From positions 5,694,577 to 5,758,576 of the forward strand of contig OX359270.1 in the NCBI GenBank assembly GCA_947179155.2: DNA of 64,000 nucleotides, read 5' to 3'. Of the stretch, positions 59,960-64,000 are shown piece by piece. The notes below the pieces were generated by a model. The model saw only the letters and a program-made list of their open reading frames with translations, was not told the origin of the DNA and searched no databases. The stretch's first letter is position 1, and each line of letters begins with the position of its first letter. Origin of the DNA: Hedera helix (Eukaryota; Streptophyta; Magnoliopsida; Apiales; Araliaceae). A program made the position numbers and the translations under genes.

Positions 59960-61381
59960 ATGGATTGTAGATTGAATTATACGGATTTCAGATGTGTCCA
60001 CTGTGGTTTTGCTATAAAATCACTATATGTGCAATATTCACCAGGAAATATTCGGCTGATGAAATGTGTAAGCTATTCCCCACTCTTACCTTTCAGTTCC
60101 TCTATAATTTTTATTTTTTTTATCGTTTGAGTTTAAAATTTCGTCTGTACTTACATCTACAGGAGAATTGTAAAAAAGTTGCTGACGAGTACATTGAATG
60201 TGAAAACATGGTAGTGTTCATATTCATGGCTAATAAAAGATTTATTATTTGTGGGTCACTTTAGTTTTTATTTTTAGTTTTATTTGGAATGTTTTCATCT
60301 AGGCTTTTAGTTTTGGTGCAGATTCTTGTAATTGACTTGATTTTGCACAAGGAGAAGGCCTATAGACATTTGTTCTATAACATGTTCACTCGAGAAACTT
60401 TGAACTTTGAGGTACAACTACAAATATGTTGTTAACTTCTTGTATATCTGAACTCCACTTCATTTCTAGTATATCTTGATTCCATGAACTCCACTTTTTT
60501 ATGTTAGCTTTAGTTGTTATCTATTTGATTAGATACCTATATCAGTTATTTGGAATTTGGTTTTTTGCATTAATCCAACTTTACCATTTATGATGTTCAA
60601 TGGTTTTACAGGGTCTCTTTTGGTGGCTGGCTTTTGGCTTTCTTCTTTTGGATGCTTGTATCTTTTTTTTATGAATTTGTTGTGTTGAAACTCCAGTATT
60701 ATTCAGTAGCAGTTCCTTTTGGTTCCATCTGTACAAGTCGATTTTTTAATGAATGGTTTTGGTGGTTAAATTAGGAGGATTGACAACTAGATTTGATAAA
60801 AATGTAAAATAATAAAAAGACAGAAAAAACCAAAGAAACAAATGGAGCTGAGGAGAGAAATAGCATTATTATTAAAAGTATAACTTAATATATCTGCAAT
60901 TAGAATCCTTCTATGATGAACTTTAGATTATTTTGAATGCCATGTTATTTCGTATCCACTAATACAAGCTTCCAATCCTATGTGCAATTTAATGAAATAC
61001 AATAGCAAGGCTGAAAAATCTAAGTCAAAGGCACACTCTTTTTGATCACCAAACCCATTCAATGTGATCTTTTATGATCATATATGCAGTAAATGTAAAG
61101 CCTTAGCTACCTCAGACAAAATAATTGTCTTAAGTAGAATTGAAGAGGATTGGAAATCATCCACGAGCTTTGCATCAATAGTTTCATGCTATTGGAAGGT
61201 ATAAACATCTTTTGTATGATAAAGAAGTTTTTCATAGTAATGGCAAATTTTTCTTTGATTAAATGGGTTTTCCATGGTCCATGTAGCTGTTTATGAGCGC
61301 CATTTTTGGGAATCTGATGTTTATTTGCTTGCTACTTCTTGGAACAAGAGTTTTACCAAAGGCATCAGTTGTAAGCTTAAG
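59960..61381 (+). CDS. ARV1: ARV1 family protein, 5' six coding exons (partial)
   Basis: Exons 59960-60067, 60163-60210, 60322-60411, 60612-60657, 61116-61198 and 61287-61381 join in frame across GT-AG introns to give about 156 residues. The start MDCRLNYTDFRCVHCGFAIK opens a zinc ribbon with Cys12, Cys15, Cys36 and Cys39. The next parts read SLYVQYSPGNIRLMKC and ENCKKVADEYIECENM, the ARV1 homology domain. Exons 3-6 include DLILHKEKAYRHLFYNMF and hydrophobic segments (FWWLAFGFLLLDA; LFMSAIFGNLMFICLLLLG). ARV1 is an endoplasmic reticulum membrane protein needed for sterol and lipid homeostasis. The last third is not seen and probably lies past the window. No stops or shifts are present, so the gene looks intact so far. 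Confidence 0.88.
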
Positions 61382-63158
61382 GTAAACATCTCCTTTTTTT
61401 CTTGGCTGCCTTAAATATATCTTAGGCTAGTAACAGTATAAGTTAGTTCAGGTGCTTTATTATCGAAGGATCACCTTTTAAAAACTGAGCATTACGTACA
61501 CAGGATCAATTTCCTTTCTATTACTTTATTTTCTTTCTTTCTATTTTTTCTAGTGCTTTGACTTCCGGTAATTGATTTCATTGTAAATCAGTGCTTTTTT
61601 TCCATGTCTAGATTTTACACACACACACACACACATAATATTGATAAGTATATCTAGATGTCAAATTATACATGTCAGCTGACGTTATCTCGACATTGAA
61701 CATGTTTTTACCAATTAAATTGATAGACTTGTCAATTGATTTCCATACGGCTTTGCTATCATATATGATGGTTCTCTGAAAAGATGAATGGTTTATCCAA
61801 CCTTCCCATTTTCCCATATGACTAGCATATGCTTTGTAAATCACACACTTTTTGACTATTATATGTGTTTCACACTATAATTTGGTGAAGTTTCACAATA
61901 AACCTTTTAGAGAAGGCGAACTGAGCGAAAAGATCTGTAACATGCTTTCGTAATCTGAGAGAGGAAGGTACCCTCTTTAAAATTGTATGATGTCTTTCAT
62001 ACAATCATCCAATATCTAACAAGAAGATGAAGGGGAATATTTCTCCTTGGAACGGAGCAGGCTGCAGAATCTGAGAGTTGTCTACTTTTAGAGTACTTGT
62101 GTAGTTTCTTGGAAAGATATGGAAATGTGGGCATTGTTGACTGAATCTTACTTGAAGAATTATATAAGCTCATACCATCTGACAATGGCCATGCAATTAG
62201 AATTCATTTCCGTAATCTTTTGGCAGAGTCTCAAGAACCTTAAAAGGAGTAAAGAAGTACATAGATGTCCCATTACATAATGGTCTATGTATCATATTCT
62301 GACCAGAGTCATTTTATCAATACATAGAAAACAAGTTTGTTTGCTACGATTCCGACATCAATAATCAAGGGTGAAATTATGCTTATTGTTGTTGACTTGG
62401 TTGGATTTGGACCAAGTGGTTAAAGTAGTGAATGCATCTTCAAATTAAATAATGGAACACATAATTGATAAAGAATAAAAATGACTAAGAATATGCTGTA
62501 CCTATAGGAACTTGGAGCTGGTACTCGTTGAGGACATGATAACAGAAACTCATCAAGAATGTTGTTTTCTTTATAAAAAAGACCAATTGATGCTCGAAAT
62601 TTCGTGATTAATCCAAGTTGATGACTCCAAAAGGATAAGAAAATAGCGACAAGTATGATGTTATGGAGAATATATGATTGCCAGGGTCTGTAACTAAGAT
62701 ACAAACTTTACATTTAACCAAATAAAGTTAAACTGAAATAGAAGTGAAGATAAATGTTAAGAGGTAACAACACACTAGAAGGTTGGTAGTTGTAACAAAT
62801 ATTTCCTACTAAGTGTGAATTATAAGGTGGAAATACATTGCTACGCTGGTCACTACCTTTTATAGAAATGTCTGACTAGAGTTTTGATGAGTGTCAACGT
62901 AGTCTTTATAATTGCTTTCTATGGTACATTTTTGCTTTACATTGTGATGTTATTAATTGTATATTGTATATCAACTTACACGAATCTTTGCTTTACAATA
63001 TGACTAAGATTTAACTAACTCAAAAATGCAAATTTAAACATCATAAAGCTATATTCGGTTTGAAAGATTTATACATCCCGGCTTCTACCTGCAAATTGGA
63101 TCGACTTAATTTTAGTGGAGCAACATCTTGTCCCCTTAATATGGAGTAGGGTTTGAAT
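61382..63158 (+). other. Probable intron and non-coding sequence of ARV1
   Basis: After exon 6 no further ARV1 exon is recognised. The stretch at about 61910-62250 is slightly less AT-rich, but no frame in it resembles a known protein. A (CA)n run lies near 61620. Confidence 0.4.
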
Positions 63159-63315
63159 ATGTTAGAGTATATATGTTGACCCACATCGAATACCTTGAAA
63201 AAGTATATCTAGTATATAATGAGTGGGACCAACTCTTCTCATAGTCAACTAGTTTTGAGTTAAAGAGTTTGATAGTTTTATATACTAGATTTGGACCCAT
63301 TTCATAAATCTAACG

Positions 63316-63327
63316 TGGTATCAGAGC
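63316..63327 (+). promoter_or_regulatory. Primer-binding site of the TRIM-like element
   Basis: TGGTATCAGAGC, complementary to the 3' end of initiator tRNA-Met. Confidence 0.8.
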
Positions 63328-63619
63328 AGACCTATCCGTGGGTTAATTAAAAACATTTCTTAGCCTACATTCTCACCAATTTGCAGTACATTTCTTAAGG
63401 TTAAAAATTATGCATTTCTTAACTAGTAACTTATCTATTGGGTCAATAGTTCGTAGTTTACTAGATTTCTTTTGGGCTTGTCTTGTGACTAGCTTTTTCT
63501 AGGCTTGCTTATCTTTTGTGAGTCTCATTCTTCTGGGCTTGCTTATCTAGTTATCTTGTGTCTCATATTCATCAGGTTCATGTGCAACTTTCAATACACT
63601 GGGTTACACATGAAGGGGA

Positions 63620-63669
<50 letters not shown>
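63620..63669. repeat. (TA)n microsatellite
   Basis: About 24 TA units. Confidence 0.95.
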
Positions 63670-63672
<3 letters not shown>

Positions 63673-63787
63673 CCCACATCAAATACCTTGAGAAAATATA
63701 TCTAGTATATAATGAGTTGGGCCAACTCTTCTTATAGCCAATTGGTTTTGAGTTAGAGAGTTTGATATTTTTAGATATTACCTAACA

Positions 63788-64000
63788 AAATCTTTTTGAT
63801 TTATCAACAAAATGGTTATGATTGCTTAAATTTGAAAACTTTGGAGTGGAAAGGGGAATCTGGAATAGACATATGCACAGAACAAAATCCTAACAGATCG
63901 GTTGATTGGTGTAGTCTAATGGGTAGAATAGAAATTATTTTCAAGGTTTCTCATGGTCTTTGCAAATCTTGCAGTGGTGATTATGCCAACATGTTGATAG
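63788..64000. other. Unassigned right edge
   Basis: AT-rich sequence. A CTTGCAG acceptor-like site lies at about 63974, but the sequence after it does not resemble the next ARV1 exon. Confidence 0.3.

Larger units (their letters stand above)
63159..63787 (+). mobile_element. TRIM-like miniature LTR element
   Basis: About 130 bp at 63174-63313 (GTTGACCCACATCGAATACC...GAGTTTGATAGTTTTA) recurs at 63668-63787. The first copy is followed by the primer site TGGTATCAGAGC (63316-63327). A purine tract GAAGGGGAG (63613-63621) precedes the second. The interior is about 300 bp and has no coding sequence. A (TA)n expansion sits at the start of the second copy. Confidence 0.6.

Noticed and set aside
63900..64000. 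Next ARV1 exon after the CTTGCAG at about 63974
   Set aside because: The translation (MVMPTC-stop in one frame) does not resemble the expected continuation of ARV1.

Overview
The window is nuclear DNA from a flowering plant, most likely a eudicot: AT-rich, GT-AG introns, Ty1/copia and other LTR retroelements, CACTA, hAT, Tourist-like and Helitron transposons, and gene fragments resembling plant DCAF1, ROP GTPase, FSH hydrolase and ARV1. I cannot name the species. There are no bacterial-style operons, rRNA, tRNA or CRISPR features. Apart from one probable host gene at the right edge, almost everything recognisable is transposon-derived.

Layout. 1-8.95 kb: AT-rich DNA with an inverted-motif cluster, a Helitron 3' end, a 0.6-kb trinucleotide microsatellite and three terminal-inverted-repeat (TIR) elements. 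One carries a DCAF1 gene fragment and another an unidentified gene-like stretch. 8.96-36.45 kb: a minus-strand Ty1/copia element of about 4.6 kb, split by a nest of later insertions. Solo LTR A (9410-26196) contains solo LTR B (10685-21776), which contains a complete non-coding LTR element (12946-19844, TSD GATGC). Solo LTR A also holds a solo copia-like LTR (24223-25763, TSD TGAAC). Solo LTR D (28323-31496, TSD GTTGT) and half a CACTA element (31608-34184) interrupt the integrase, and a Tourist-like MITE (35876-36234) sits in the copia 5' LTR. Target-site duplications and the interrupted reading frame give the order of events.

36.45-42 kb: another Helitron-type 3' end, a single LTR with an adjoining polypurine tract, and a 2-kb TIR element holding two adjacent MITEs. 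42-49 kb: a Helitron with a decayed four-exon RepHel gene on the minus strand. 50.5-54.6 kb: a 3.5-kb solo LTR inserted into an (AAT)n tract. 54.8-55.6 kb: a rearranged ROP small-GTPase pseudogene, with exons 2-3 on the minus strand and a P-loop-deleted exon 1 on the plus strand. 56.8-58.9 kb: a long-TIR element enclosing a non-autonomous hAT element that carries the first exon of an FSH-type serine hydrolase. 59.4 kb to the end: the 5' part of an ARV1 gene (six coding exons, plus strand) and a TRIM-like mini-LTR element.

The most interesting signals are the gene captures, the composite LTR that contains a second polypurine-tract/LTR start, a roughly 30-nt motif shared near the 3' end of otherwise different LTRs, and GC-rich palindromes in AT-rich long LTRs. 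All similarity statements rest on reading the sequence and on family knowledge; no database was searched.
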